From positions 1-57,633 of the forward strand of contig CANQNG010000010.1 in NCBI GenBank assembly GCA_947625155.1: a stretch of 57,633 nt of DNA, read 5' to 3'. This stretch comes from an uncultured Clostridia bacterium. GTDB lineage: Bacteria; Bacillota; Clostridia; Oscillospirales; Ruminococcaceae. Position 1 is the first letter of the stretch. Each line of letters begins with the position of its first letter. The notes beneath the pieces are model-generated. The model had not been told where the DNA came from. It saw nothing but the letters and a program-made list of their open reading frames with translations, and did no database searches. The translations under genes and the position numbers were made by a program. This document shows positions 50,700-57,633 of the stretch, piece after piece.

Positions 50700-52970
50700 A
50701 TGTTCAGAAGAAGTTTTTCGGGAATGCTGGCGGCGGTGTGTCTGCTGGCAAGCATTCCGGCTGTCCCGTCAGCGGCAGCGGACAGCTACACGATGCAGGT
50801 GGAGGTCGATCTTGGCGGAGAGCGCAAGGAGATCAGCCCCTACATCTATGGTGTGAATGAGTACACCAGCAGCAACCTCAAGACGGTGACGGTACACAGT
50901 ACCCGGCAGGGCGGCAACCGCTACACCGGCTACAACTGGGAGACGAACTGGTCCAATGCGGGTTCTGACTGGCAGCACAGCTCCGATACCAATATCGGTG
51001 ACGTGTCGGACGGTCCGGCATTTGCGGCACAGCAGCTTTCCAAGACCTGTGTGGAGCGGGATATCCCCTATAAGCTGGCGACCTTGCAGCTTGCCGGGTA
51101 TGTGTCTGCCGACAAGGCAGGAACGGTCACGGAGGCAGAGGCAGCGCCCTCTGACCGTTGGAACAAGGTGGAATTCCGCAAGGACGGGGCGCTTTCACTC
51201 GAACCCGACCTGACGGACGGCGTAGTTTACATGGATGAGTATGTCAATTACCTCGTCAAGAAACTCGGGGATGCCTCTACGGAAGCAGGCATTCAGGCAT
51301 ACAGTCTGGACAATGAGCCTGTACTCTGGAACGATACCCACCCCCGTCTGCATCCGGAGGAAGTCTCCAACAGCGAGTTGGTCTCCAAGAGCATCGAACT
51401 GGCACAGGTCGTCAAGGAGATCGACCCGAAGGCAGAGGTCTTTGGTCCTGCTTTCTGGGGCATGCTGCCCTGTATCAATGCAGGCAGCGGCGATACGTTC
51501 ACGGATCCTGACTGGGAGGCAGTCAAGGGCAATTATACATGGTACCTCGACTACTACCTTGACCAGATGGCACAGGCAGAAAAAGAAGCCGGCAAGCGGC
51601 TGCTCGATGTGGTGGATGTGCATTACTATGCACAGGACTGCTCCACGGATGAGGCGATCTTACAGGCTGCCAGAAGTCTGTATGACCCCACCTATGTAGA
51701 GAATAGCTGGCTCCAGCCGTACTTTGGGCAGTATTTTCCGTTCCTGCCGAACATTCAGGCATCCATTGACAAGTACTATCCGGGCACTAAAATTGCGATC
51801 TCAGAGTACAACCTTGCCAATATCGCAAACGAAAAGGATACCGGGAGATCTGTAGTCTCTGCCATTGCGGAAGCTGAAGCGCTTGGCTGCTTTGCGGATA
51901 ACGGCATTTACTTTGCGACATACTGGGGCACGCTGGCTGACTGCCCGTATGCTGCATCTGCTATCAACCTCTACACGAACTATGACGGCGAGGGCAATGG
52001 ATTCGGCGATACGCTGGTCGCTGCAAAGACAGAAGATGTTTCCAAGGCATATGCCTATGCTGCCATTGACGGGGATGATGGATCGGAAGTGACAATGGTA
52101 CTCTCCAACAAGGACATGACACAGACAGAGTCGGCAGAGATCACGCTGACCGGGACTGAGGAACAGTATCAGAGTGCGGTGGTCTATGCTATCACACAGG
52201 AACATTCAGATATTCGTATCATTGACGTGCAGAATGATCTGTCCGGCAACAAACTCACGGTCGAGCTGCCGCCGCTTTCTGTGGCACAGATCGTGCTTTC
52301 CGATGGACCGACAGATAAAACACTGTACGAAGCACCGGATATTACGGTCAAGGAAGTTACCTACCAGTTCAGCGAACTGGAAAAGTCCGTGAGCGGTTTC
52401 CCAATGATACCGTTGGGAGACAAGGCACATCTGGAAAAGATCGTTATTAATGCAACAGTATCTTCCGATGCCGGTTCTGCTTATGGCGGCGGCGGTGGTG
52501 CACTTTGCTTTAATCAGGTCGTTCCGGACGGAAAGACTGCTGCTGTCTGGGGGAACAAGCCATTCTCCTTTGCACTGGGGACGGCAGATATTGAGGTACC
52601 GTTTGATAATATATTTACCGTCAGCAAGGATGCCGAAGCCGGCACGTCCGAGGAAGTCGAGGGCGTGACACTGGACGAGTATACCGAATTGCAGGGCAAC
52701 TGGTGGGCATATTCCGAAAAGTATGAAAAAGGTAAGGATATTTCTGTGACATACAATTCCGTGACGCTTGTCTATGAATATGATAATGCAAGCGGTGATG
52801 TGAACGATGACGGAGCGCTCACGGTGGCTGACCTTGTTGCATTCCAGAAGTGGCTGCTGGCAGACGGCACGAAGCTGACCGACCCGGAGGAGGCAGACAT
52901 GGAGCCGGACGGTGTGCTGGACGTTTTCGACCTCGCAAAAATGAAGTTCGCACTGCTGAAACAGAAATGA
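50700..52970 (+). CDS. Secreted GH44 glycoside hydrolase with CBM-like module and dockerin
   Basis: This 756-residue exported cellulosomal enzyme opens with a signal peptide (MFRRSFSGMLAAVCLLAS, cleavage near AAADS). The GH44 catalytic core runs to about residue 535: the proton donor Glu is in DNEPVLWND (near residue 205) and the nucleophile Glu in ISEYNLANI (near 368). GH44 enzymes cleave beta-1,4-glucan and xyloglucan. A beta-rich module (about 540-695) resembles the CBMs found with ruminococcal GH44 enzymes, possibly CBM76. A type I-like dockerin ends the protein (about 698-756), with two Ca repeats beginning DVNDDGALTVADL and DMEPDGVLDVFDL. The start at 50700 has GGAGG. It is a monocistron with a terminator at 53002. 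Confidence 0.92.
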   Translation: MFRRSFSGMLAAVCLLASIPAVPSAAADSYTMQVEVDLGGERKEISPYIYGVNEYTSSNLKTVTVHSTRQGGNRYTGYNWETNWSNAGSDWQHSSDTNIGDVSDGPAFAAQQLSKTCVERDIPYKLATLQLAGYVSADKAGTVTEAEAAPSDRWNKVEFRKDGALSLEPDLTDGVVYMDEYVNYLVKKLGDASTEAGIQAYSLDNEPVLWNDTHPRLHPEEVSNSELVSKSIELAQVVKEIDPKAEVFGPAFWGMLPCINAGSGDTFTDPDWEAVKGNYTWYLDYYLDQMAQAEKEAGKRLLDVVDVHYYAQDCSTDEAILQAARSLYDPTYVENSWLQPYFGQYFPFLPNIQASIDKYYPGTKIAISEYNLANIANEKDTGRSVVSAIAEAEALGCFADNGIYFATYWGTLADCPYAASAINLYTNYDGEGNGFGDTLVAAKTEDVSKAYAYAAIDGDDGSEVTMVLSNKDMTQTESAEITLTGTEEQYQSAVVYAITQEHSDIRIIDVQNDLSGNKLTVELPPLSVAQIVLSDGPTDKTLYEAPDITVKEVTYQFSELEKSVSGFPMIPLGDKAHLEKIVINATVSSDAGSAYGGGGGALCFNQVVPDGKTAAVWGNKPFSFALGTADIEVPFDNIFTVSKDAEAGTSEEVEGVTLDEYTELQGNWWAYSEKYEKGKDISVTYNSVTLVYEYDNASGDVNDDGALTVADLVAFQKWLLADGTKLTDPEEADMEPDGVLDVFDLAKMKFALLKQK

Positions 52971-53001
52971 CCCTTTGTATCTCCTGTTTTATAGAAGTAT
53001 A

Positions 53002-53032
53002 GCCCACGAAGTGTCCTACCTCGTGGGCTTTT
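53002..53032 (+). terminator. Terminator of the GH44 gene
   Basis: GCCCACGA (53002-53009) pairs with TCGTGGGC (53021-53028), followed by TTTTCC. Confidence 0.85.
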
Positions 53033-53084
53033 CCGTGCAGTAAAAAAAATTCAGAAAGAGGGGTAAATTTTTTTATCAAAGGGC

Positions 53085-53113
53085 TTGACAAATAGAAATC
53101 ATTATGGTATAAT
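53085..53113 (+). promoter_or_regulatory. Consensus sigma-A promoter of metY
   Basis: TTGACA (53085-53090) and TATAAT (53108-53113), preceded by TGG, have a 17-base spacer. It is the most perfect promoter in the window. Confidence 0.9.
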
Positions 53114-53129
53114 AAAAGCATACAAAACA

Positions 53130-53145
53130 GGTAGGAATACTTACC
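53130..53145 (+). promoter_or_regulatory. Possible operator just downstream of the metY promoter
   Basis: GGTAGGAATACTTACC is a GGTA-N8-TACC dyad lying about 10 to 25 bases past the predicted start site. It resembles sites of Rrf2-type sulfur regulators such as CymR, which would act as a block. The regulator assignment is speculative, and no S-box, T-box or SAM riboswitch is seen. Confidence 0.4.
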
Positions 53146-53168
53146 GATAACAACAGGAGGGATCTATC

Positions 53169-54452
53169 ATGGAAAGAAAGTTACATTTTGAGACTTTACA
53201 GCTACATGTAGGACAGGAGCAGGCAGACCCCGTTACAGACGCAAGAGCCGTACCGATCTACGCTTCGACTTCCTATGTGTTCCACAATTCCCAGCACGCT
53301 GCTGACCGCTTTTCTCTGCGAGATGCCGGCAACATTTACGGCAGACTGACTAACCCGACAGAGGACATCTTTGAACAGCGCATTGCAGCGCTGGAAGGCG
53401 GCTCTGGTGCGCTTGCCGTAGCCTCCGGCGCAGCAGCCATTACTTACACATTTCAGGCGCTGGCGCAGGCGGGTGAGAACATTGTTGCTGCCAAGACGAT
53501 CTACGGCGGTACATACAATCTGTTGGCACATACGCTCCCGCAGTACGGCATCACAGCCAATTTTGCAGAGCCGGATGCCGCATCCCTTGCGGCTGCCATC
53601 AATGACAAGACCAAGGCAATTTTCGTGGAGACACTCGGCAACCCGAATTCCAATGCCATCGACATCGAAGCCGTTGCTGCGGTCGCACACCAGCATGGCA
53701 TTCCGCTGGTTGTGGATTCGACCTTTGCTACGCCCTATCTGGTGCGCCCGATCGAGTACGGCGCAGACATCGTGGTACATTCTGCCACGAAATTCATCGG
53801 CGGACACGGGACAGCCATCGGCGGTGTGATCGTGGACAGCGGCAAATTCGACTGGAAGAAGTCCGGCAGATACCCGTGGATCTCCGAGCCAAATCCGTCC
53901 TACCATGGCATCAGCTTTGCGGATGCGGTAGGTCCTGTGGCATTTGTGACATATATCCGGGCGATCCTGCTGCGTGATACAGGAGCAACGCTTTCGCCGT
54001 TCCATGCTTTCCTGTTCCTGCAGGGGCTGGAAACGCTCTCCCTGCGGGTAGAACGCCACGTGGAGAATGCCCTCAAGATCGTGCAGTACCTGAATGCCCA
54101 CCCACAGGTGGAAGCCGTTCATCACCCCTCCTTGCCGACCGAGCCGACCCATGAGATCTACAAGAAGTATTTCCCGAACGGCGGCGGTTCGATCTTTACG
54201 TTTGAGGTGAAGGGAACGAGAGAGGATGCTATGAAATTTATTGACAATTTGGCGATCTTCTCACTGCTTGCCAATGTTGCCGACGTGAAGTCGCTTGTCA
54301 TTCATCCGGCATCGACTACACACTCCCAGCTCAACGATGAGGAACTTGCCGAGCAGGGCATCAAGCCGAACACCATCCGCCTGTCGATCGGCACGGAACA
54401 CGTGGACGACCTGATCGCAGCCCTTGAAGATGCGTTCCAAGCCATTCGCTAA
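53169..54452 (+). CDS. metY: O-acetylhomoserine sulfhydrylase
   Basis: This is a 427-residue PLP enzyme of the Cys/Met metabolism family that makes homocysteine from O-acetylhomoserine and sulfide. LHFETLQLHVGQEQADP is the typical MetY N-terminus. The PLP Lys lies in SATKFIGGHG near residue 207, and PSYHGISFADAVGP is specific to O-acetylhomoserine (thiol)-lyases. RLSIGTEHVDDLI closes the C-terminus. The ribosome site is AGGAGG. It stands alone between a consensus promoter and a strong terminator. Confidence 0.94.
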   Translation: MERKLHFETLQLHVGQEQADPVTDARAVPIYASTSYVFHNSQHAADRFSLRDAGNIYGRLTNPTEDIFEQRIAALEGGSGALAVASGAAAITYTFQALAQAGENIVAAKTIYGGTYNLLAHTLPQYGITANFAEPDAASLAAAINDKTKAIFVETLGNPNSNAIDIEAVAAVAHQHGIPLVVDSTFATPYLVRPIEYGADIVVHSATKFIGGHGTAIGGVIVDSGKFDWKKSGRYPWISEPNPSYHGISFADAVGPVAFVTYIRAILLRDTGATLSPFHAFLFLQGLETLSLRVERHVENALKIVQYLNAHPQVEAVHHPSLPTEPTHEIYKKYFPNGGGSIFTFEVKGTREDAMKFIDNLAIFSLLANVADVKSLVIHPASTTHSQLNDEELAEQGIKPNTIRLSIGTEHVDDLIAALEDAFQAIR

Positions 54453-54464
54453 TGACAGAAAGAA

Positions 54465-54495
54465 CCCCTCCGGTTTTCCGGAGGGGCTTTGTTCT
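54465..54495. terminator. Bidirectional terminator between metY and sigK
   Basis: CCCCTCCGG (54465-54473) pairs with CCGGAGGGG (54478-54486) over a TTTT loop. CTTTGTTCT follows on the plus strand and TTCTTTCT on the minus strand. It serves both convergent genes. Confidence 0.88.
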
Positions 54496-55177
54496 AAAAT
54501 GGTGTCATGTCATATTTCTCCCGCAGCTTGCCGAGGGCTTTCTTCTCCAGCCGTGAGACATAGGAACGGGAAATATTCAGCTTCCGGGCGACTTCTTTCT
54601 GTGTCAGCGGCATATGTCCGTACAGCCCATAACGGAGCGTGACGATCTCCAGCTCCCTTTCATCCAGACACTCTGTCAGGAATCGCCGGAGCTGCTTGGC
54701 ATGGATCGACAGATCGACCTGTTCCTCCAGATCTGTGCCGTCCTCCAGCGTATCCATCAGTGTAAGGGCATTGCCGTCCTTATCGGTCATCGTGGGTTCA
54801 TTCATGGAAATATCGCCCATATGCTTTTTTTCCGCCCTGAAGTGCATCAGGATCTCATTTTCCACGCATCTTGCCGCATAGGTAGAGAATCTTGCACCTT
54901 TCCGGAAATCGAAAGTATCCACCGCTTTCATCAGACCGAAAGTACCGATAGAAACAAGTTCCTCCGGGTCTTCCGGAGAGCTGCGGTATTTTTTGACGAT
55001 GTGTACCACAAGGCGGAGATTGTGTTCGATGAGCTTGTGTCTGGCTTGCACATTTCCCTGTTCCATTGCCGCAAAGCAGGCAAGCTCTTCCTCCTGCGTG
55101 AGCGGTTTCGGAAAGAGAAACGGCGTATCCGCATGGAGTATCCACAAGATCATCTGACTGAGCAATTCCAGAAGCAT
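54494..55177 (-). CDS. sigK: Sporulation sigma factor SigK
   Basis: This is a 227-residue sigma-70 factor matching SigK, the late mother-cell factor. IEHNLRLVVHIVKKY, ELVSIGTFGLMKAVDTFDF and YAARCVENEILMHFRAEKK (region 2) and SYVSRLEKKALGKL (region 4) follow the SigK pattern. The hydrophobic first 25 residues look like the pro-sequence cleaved by SpoIVFB. The gene is intact, with no skin element. ATG at 55177 is chosen for spacing from AAAGG; 55189 is the alternative. It lies only about 57 bases after hydE on the same strand, so read-through from hydFE is possible. Confidence 0.88.
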   Translation of the reverse strand: MLLELLSQMILWILHADTPFLFPKPLTQEEELACFAAMEQGNVQARHKLIEHNLRLVVHIVKKYRSSPEDPEELVSIGTFGLMKAVDTFDFRKGARFSTYAARCVENEILMHFRAEKKHMGDISMNEPTMTDKDGNALTLMDTLEDGTDLEEQVDLSIHAKQLRRFLTECLDERELEIVTLRYGLYGHMPLTQKEVARKLNISRSYVSRLEKKALGKLREKYDMTPF

Positions 55178-55201
55178 AGGCAGCACCATCCTTTCGGAAC
55201 T

Positions 55202-55232
55202 ACTCTATGCCGGAGGGCTTTTCCTCTATGCC
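55202..55232 (-). repeat. Two 10-bp direct repeats 21 bases apart before sigK
   Basis: CTCTATGCCG occurs at 55202-55211 and 55223-55232. The 21-base period is about two helical turns, as expected for a tandem binding site. It fills the short gap between the hydE stop and sigK. Confidence 0.45.
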
Positions 55233-55234
55233 GA

Positions 55235-56272
55235 TCATACGGATCTCCGGAAACATTTCGCATCGCCCCGGCTGCTGACGATGTGCAGACCGATGCTTTC
55301 TACCCGGCGCTCCAGACAGCCCTTGCACTGTGCAGACTCCTCGCCGGTGCAGATCTTGTTGTCATAGAGCATATACTGCTCCCGCACGGCGGTAGGCGAA
55401 AGATTCGGCATGACGACATTGCCGCCGGTCTGCAATCCCATTTCCCGCCCCAAAGGATGCAGCGTGCCAAGCGCTGTCGTTGCCGGCAGCAGCACGTCCG
55501 GAAACATCAGCCGCAGGATCCCCAGCAGCCGCAGCGTCAGTTTCAGGTCACCGGACGGTTCATCCCGGAACGGTGTGTCCTTGTGCGAAAGGAACGGACC
55601 AATGCCGATCATGTCCGGCTGCAATTTTTGCAGAAACCGCAGATCGGCGATCAGGCAGTCCGTTGTTTGGAATGGACTGCCGACCATTAGCCCTGCACCG
55701 ACCTGATAGCCAATGTGTTTGAGATCGAACAGGCATTGCTGCCGGTGTTCGCAGCTCATGTCAGAGGGGTGCAATTTGGCATAATGCACCGGGTCAGCCG
55801 TTTCGTGCCGCAGCAGATAGCGCTCTGCCCCTGCCTCAAAATAGGCATGATAGCTCTCGTGGGATCTTTCCCCGATGGAAAGCGTGATCGCACAGTCCGG
55901 ATAACGGCTGTGAATGGCACTGACGATCGAGCAGATGCGTTCATCCGTAAAATAGGGATCCTCGCCGCCTTGCAGGACGAATGTCCGGTAGCCAAGTGCA
56001 TATCCTTCGGCGCAGCAGCCCAAGATCTCATCTTCGCTCAGGCGGTAGCGCCTGATCTTCTGGTTGCCCCGCCGAATGCCGCAGTAGAGGCAATTGTTTT
56101 TACAATAATTGGTAAACTCTATCAGTCCCCGCAAATACACATCCGTTCCGTAGTGTTCGAGCCGGACGGCATGGGCAGCGGCTTTCAGCTCTGCATCGTA
56201 GGCATCCGTTTCGAGGAGTGCCCGGAACTGCTCGTCCGACAGGTCACGGTCTTGCCGCAGTGCTTTGATCAT
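55235..56272 (-). CDS. hydE: [FeFe] hydrogenase maturation radical SAM protein HydE
   Basis: This is a 345-residue radical SAM enzyme that helps build the dithiolate-bridged diiron part of the H-cluster. The cluster motif CKNNCLYCG lies near residue 58. The second HydE-type cluster motif is present at the C-terminus (CTGEESAQCKGC, C-x7-C-x2-C). LQGGEDPYF follows the SAM domain. ATG at 56272 is preferred because AAAGG lies 9 bases before it; its start lies within the hydF 3' end, so it is coupled to hydF. HydG is not in the window. Confidence 0.94.
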   Translation of the reverse strand: MIKALRQDRDLSDEQFRALLETDAYDAELKAAAHAVRLEHYGTDVYLRGLIEFTNYCKNNCLYCGIRRGNQKIRRYRLSEDEILGCCAEGYALGYRTFVLQGGEDPYFTDERICSIVSAIHSRYPDCAITLSIGERSHESYHAYFEAGAERYLLRHETADPVHYAKLHPSDMSCEHRQQCLFDLKHIGYQVGAGLMVGSPFQTTDCLIADLRFLQKLQPDMIGIGPFLSHKDTPFRDEPSGDLKLTLRLLGILRLMFPDVLLPATTALGTLHPLGREMGLQTGGNVVMPNLSPTAVREQYMLYDNKICTGEESAQCKGCLERRVESIGLHIVSSRGDAKCFRRSV

Positions 56273-57488
56273 GGTCATCGTCCTTTCCATCTAGGATGTG
56301 CAGCACATCCGGAAACAGCGCCAAACTCCGCCGCAAAATACCATGACAGTGGGCAATTGCCGTTCCGTAATTCGTGATCGGCACGCCCTGTTCTCGGGCG
56401 ATCTCCTGCCGGAACTGCACTTCCTTGGGCGGCAGCATACACGCTCCGCAGTGCACGATCAGAGCGTATTGGCTCAGATCCCGTGGAAATTCCGTTCCGC
56501 TGCTCCAGCTGAGATCCGGTTCACATCCGGCATGGGCACGGATCCATTTCGGTAGCTTGACCGTGCCGATGTCATTGCACTGACGGTGGTGTGTGCAGCC
56601 CTCGGAGATCAGCACCTTGTCTCCGTCGTGCAGCTTGTCCAGTGCGGCTGCGCCCCGGACAACGGTCTCCAGATCCCCCTTGTAGCGGGCAAACAGGATC
56701 GAAAAGGAGGTCAGCGGCACGCTTTCCGGGATGGTCTTTGACACGGATCCAAACGCCTGACTGTCGGTAATGACCATGCGGGGCGGGGCGGGAAGCTTTT
56801 TCAGTGTGAGGGCAAGTTCCGTATCCCGGCAGCAGACGGGTATCGCCCCTTCCTCAAGAGCAGCCCGGATGACCTGCTGTTGGGGGAGAATGAGCCGTCC
56901 CTTGGGAGCAGCCTCATCAATGGGTATGACAAGCACAAGAATATCGCCCGTGGTGATGAGGTCGGCAAGGAGGGGTTTGGGGTTAGTTTCGGGGCGCACC
57001 TGTTTGGCGATCAGCTCCCGGAGGTCGTTGATGTGCGTGCCGTCCTTGGCGCTGACATAGATCTCATGAACGGACTCCGTCTCCGGGATGCCGGTCAGAT
57101 CGGCTTTGTTGTAGACGATGATATAGGGCAGCTTGCGCTTTTGAAATTCGGCAAGGAGCTTTTCGTCGGCAGGCGCTTTTCCGGTCGTGCTGTCCACGAC
57201 CAGTATGGCAATGTCCGTTTTGGCAAGGACACCCAATGTCTTTTCAACACGCAAAGCGCCAAGTTCACCTTCATCATCGATGCCGGCAGTGTCAATGATC
57301 ATCACAGGACCGAGAGGCAGCAGCTCCATGGCTTTGTAGACAGGGTCGGTGGTCGTGCCTCTGACCTCGGAGACAACGGAGAGCGACTGCCCGGTCACGG
57401 CATTGACAACGCTGGATTTTCCGGCATTGCGCCGCCCAAAAAAGGCGATATGGATACGCTCGGAGGAAGGCGTGGAATTCAGGCTCAT
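56244..57488 (-). CDS. hydF: [FeFe] hydrogenase maturation GTPase HydF
   Basis: This 414-residue scaffold GTPase carries the assembled diiron subcluster to the hydrogenase. The GTPase domain has GRRNAGKSS (P-loop, near residue 17), GTTTDP, IDTAG and NKAD. The C-terminal Fe-S domain shows CTHHRQC near residue 306 and HCGACMLPP near residue 355, the CxH...HCxxC cluster site of HydF. ATG at 57488 has AAAGGAG. A sigma-A promoter precedes it. Together with HydE it indicates [FeFe] hydrogenase-based H2 metabolism. Confidence 0.95.
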   Translation of the reverse strand: MSLNSTPSSERIHIAFFGRRNAGKSSVVNAVTGQSLSVVSEVRGTTTDPVYKAMELLPLGPVMIIDTAGIDDEGELGALRVEKTLGVLAKTDIAILVVDSTTGKAPADEKLLAEFQKRKLPYIIVYNKADLTGIPETESVHEIYVSAKDGTHINDLRELIAKQVRPETNPKPLLADLITTGDILVLVIPIDEAAPKGRLILPQQQVIRAALEEGAIPVCCRDTELALTLKKLPAPPRMVITDSQAFGSVSKTIPESVPLTSFSILFARYKGDLETVVRGAAALDKLHDGDKVLISEGCTHHRQCNDIGTVKLPKWIRAHAGCEPDLSWSSGTEFPRDLSQYALIVHCGACMLPPKEVQFRQEIAREQGVPITNYGTAIAHCHGILRRSLALFPDVLHILDGKDDDHDQSTAARP

Positions 57489-57523
57489 AGCAAAAACTCC
57501 TTTCAGGGTGGTATTACTCTTAT

Positions 57524-57552
57524 AGTATATCACAATTTCACCCCTTCGTCAA
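57524..57552 (-). promoter_or_regulatory. Promoter of hydF-hydE
   Basis: On the minus strand, TTGACG (57552-57547) and TATACT (57529-57524) are separated by 17 bases, about 36 bases before the hydF start. Nothing recognisable lies beyond it to the window end. Confidence 0.75.
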
Positions 57553-57633
57553 GGTACACGGAAATCAATTTTCAAAATTAAAAGGATCAAAAGTCACAAA
57601 TTCATTACAAAATGTACAAAAAGCTGGACAAAA

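Noticed and set aside
53114-53168. S-box or T-box riboswitch before metY
   Set aside because: The leader is only about 50 bases and shows none of the conserved core segments; a protein operator fits better.
1-57633. CRISPR array, insertion sequence or prophage
   Set aside because: No regularly spaced repeats, transposase, integrase or phage structural gene was seen on either strand.

Overview
The window is a 57.6 kb chromosomal segment of a moderately GC-rich Firmicute. It most likely comes from a cellulolytic Ruminococcus-type organism (Oscillospiraceae, R. champanellensis/R. flavefaciens group). The evidence for this is an IspH-S1 fusion typical of Clostridia, a secreted GH44 enzyme ending in a cellulosomal dockerin, HydE/HydF hydrogenase maturases, sporulation-type sigma factors (SigH-like and SigK), a meso-DAP type MurE, and strong AGGAGG ribosome sites with sigma-A promoters, several of the form TTGACA-17-TGGTATAAT. 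The species is an inference.

Layout. Positions 1-380 hold a cluster of short palindromic repeats. Positions 381-11783 (+) hold a Nudix hydrolase, pspA, a ClpP/TepA-like protease, uppP, ftsK, a ComEC-like metallo-hydrolase with DUF3006, a BaiN/HI0933 flavoprotein, cmk, plsC and ispH-rpsA. Positions 11999-19474 (+) are a five-gene MoxR AAA / DUF5682 / helical protein / VWA / SWIM zinc-finger operon, related to E. coli yehL-M-P-Q and of unknown function. This is the best candidate for a poorly described system. Positions 19454-22863 (-) hold a PfkB sugar kinase, radA and an AqpZ-like aquaporin. Positions 23196-26201 (+) are a fused ATPase-permease with a very large extracellular domain, and 26238-27755 (-) is a membrane glycosyltransferase.

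Positions 28213-42340 (+) form the division and cell wall (dcw) cluster: mraZ, rsmH, ftsL-like, PASTA-PBP, murE, murF, a MraY-like protein that has lost the catalytic Asp motifs, ftsW, murG, murA, ftsQ/divIB, ftsZ. A DivIVA-like coiled coil, a lone fumarase beta subunit and a SigH-like sigma factor follow. mraY sits in its canonical slot only as an apparent pseudoenzyme, and murD, murC and ftsA are absent here. Positions 45343-50642 (+) hold a zinc-ribbon protein, a DUF1858 protein, trmK, a NIF3 protein, rqcH, a 3-methyladenine glycosylase and DAHP synthase. The GH44-dockerin enzyme and metY follow. The right end (-) carries hydF, hydE and sigK.

The peptidoglycan genes work as a pathway: UppP recycles the lipid carrier; MurA, MurE, MurF and MurG build precursors; FtsW with the PASTA-PBP polymerises and crosslinks at the FtsZ ring. 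Most of the regulation visible in the sequence is promoter- or RNA-level: attenuator-like hairpins before the ABC transporter and the PBP, and hairpins that could hide the ribosome site of murA and mraZ. ispH-rpsA carries an internal promoter-like site and an internal ribosome site that could release free S1. All functional statements rest on reading motifs by eye; no database search was run.
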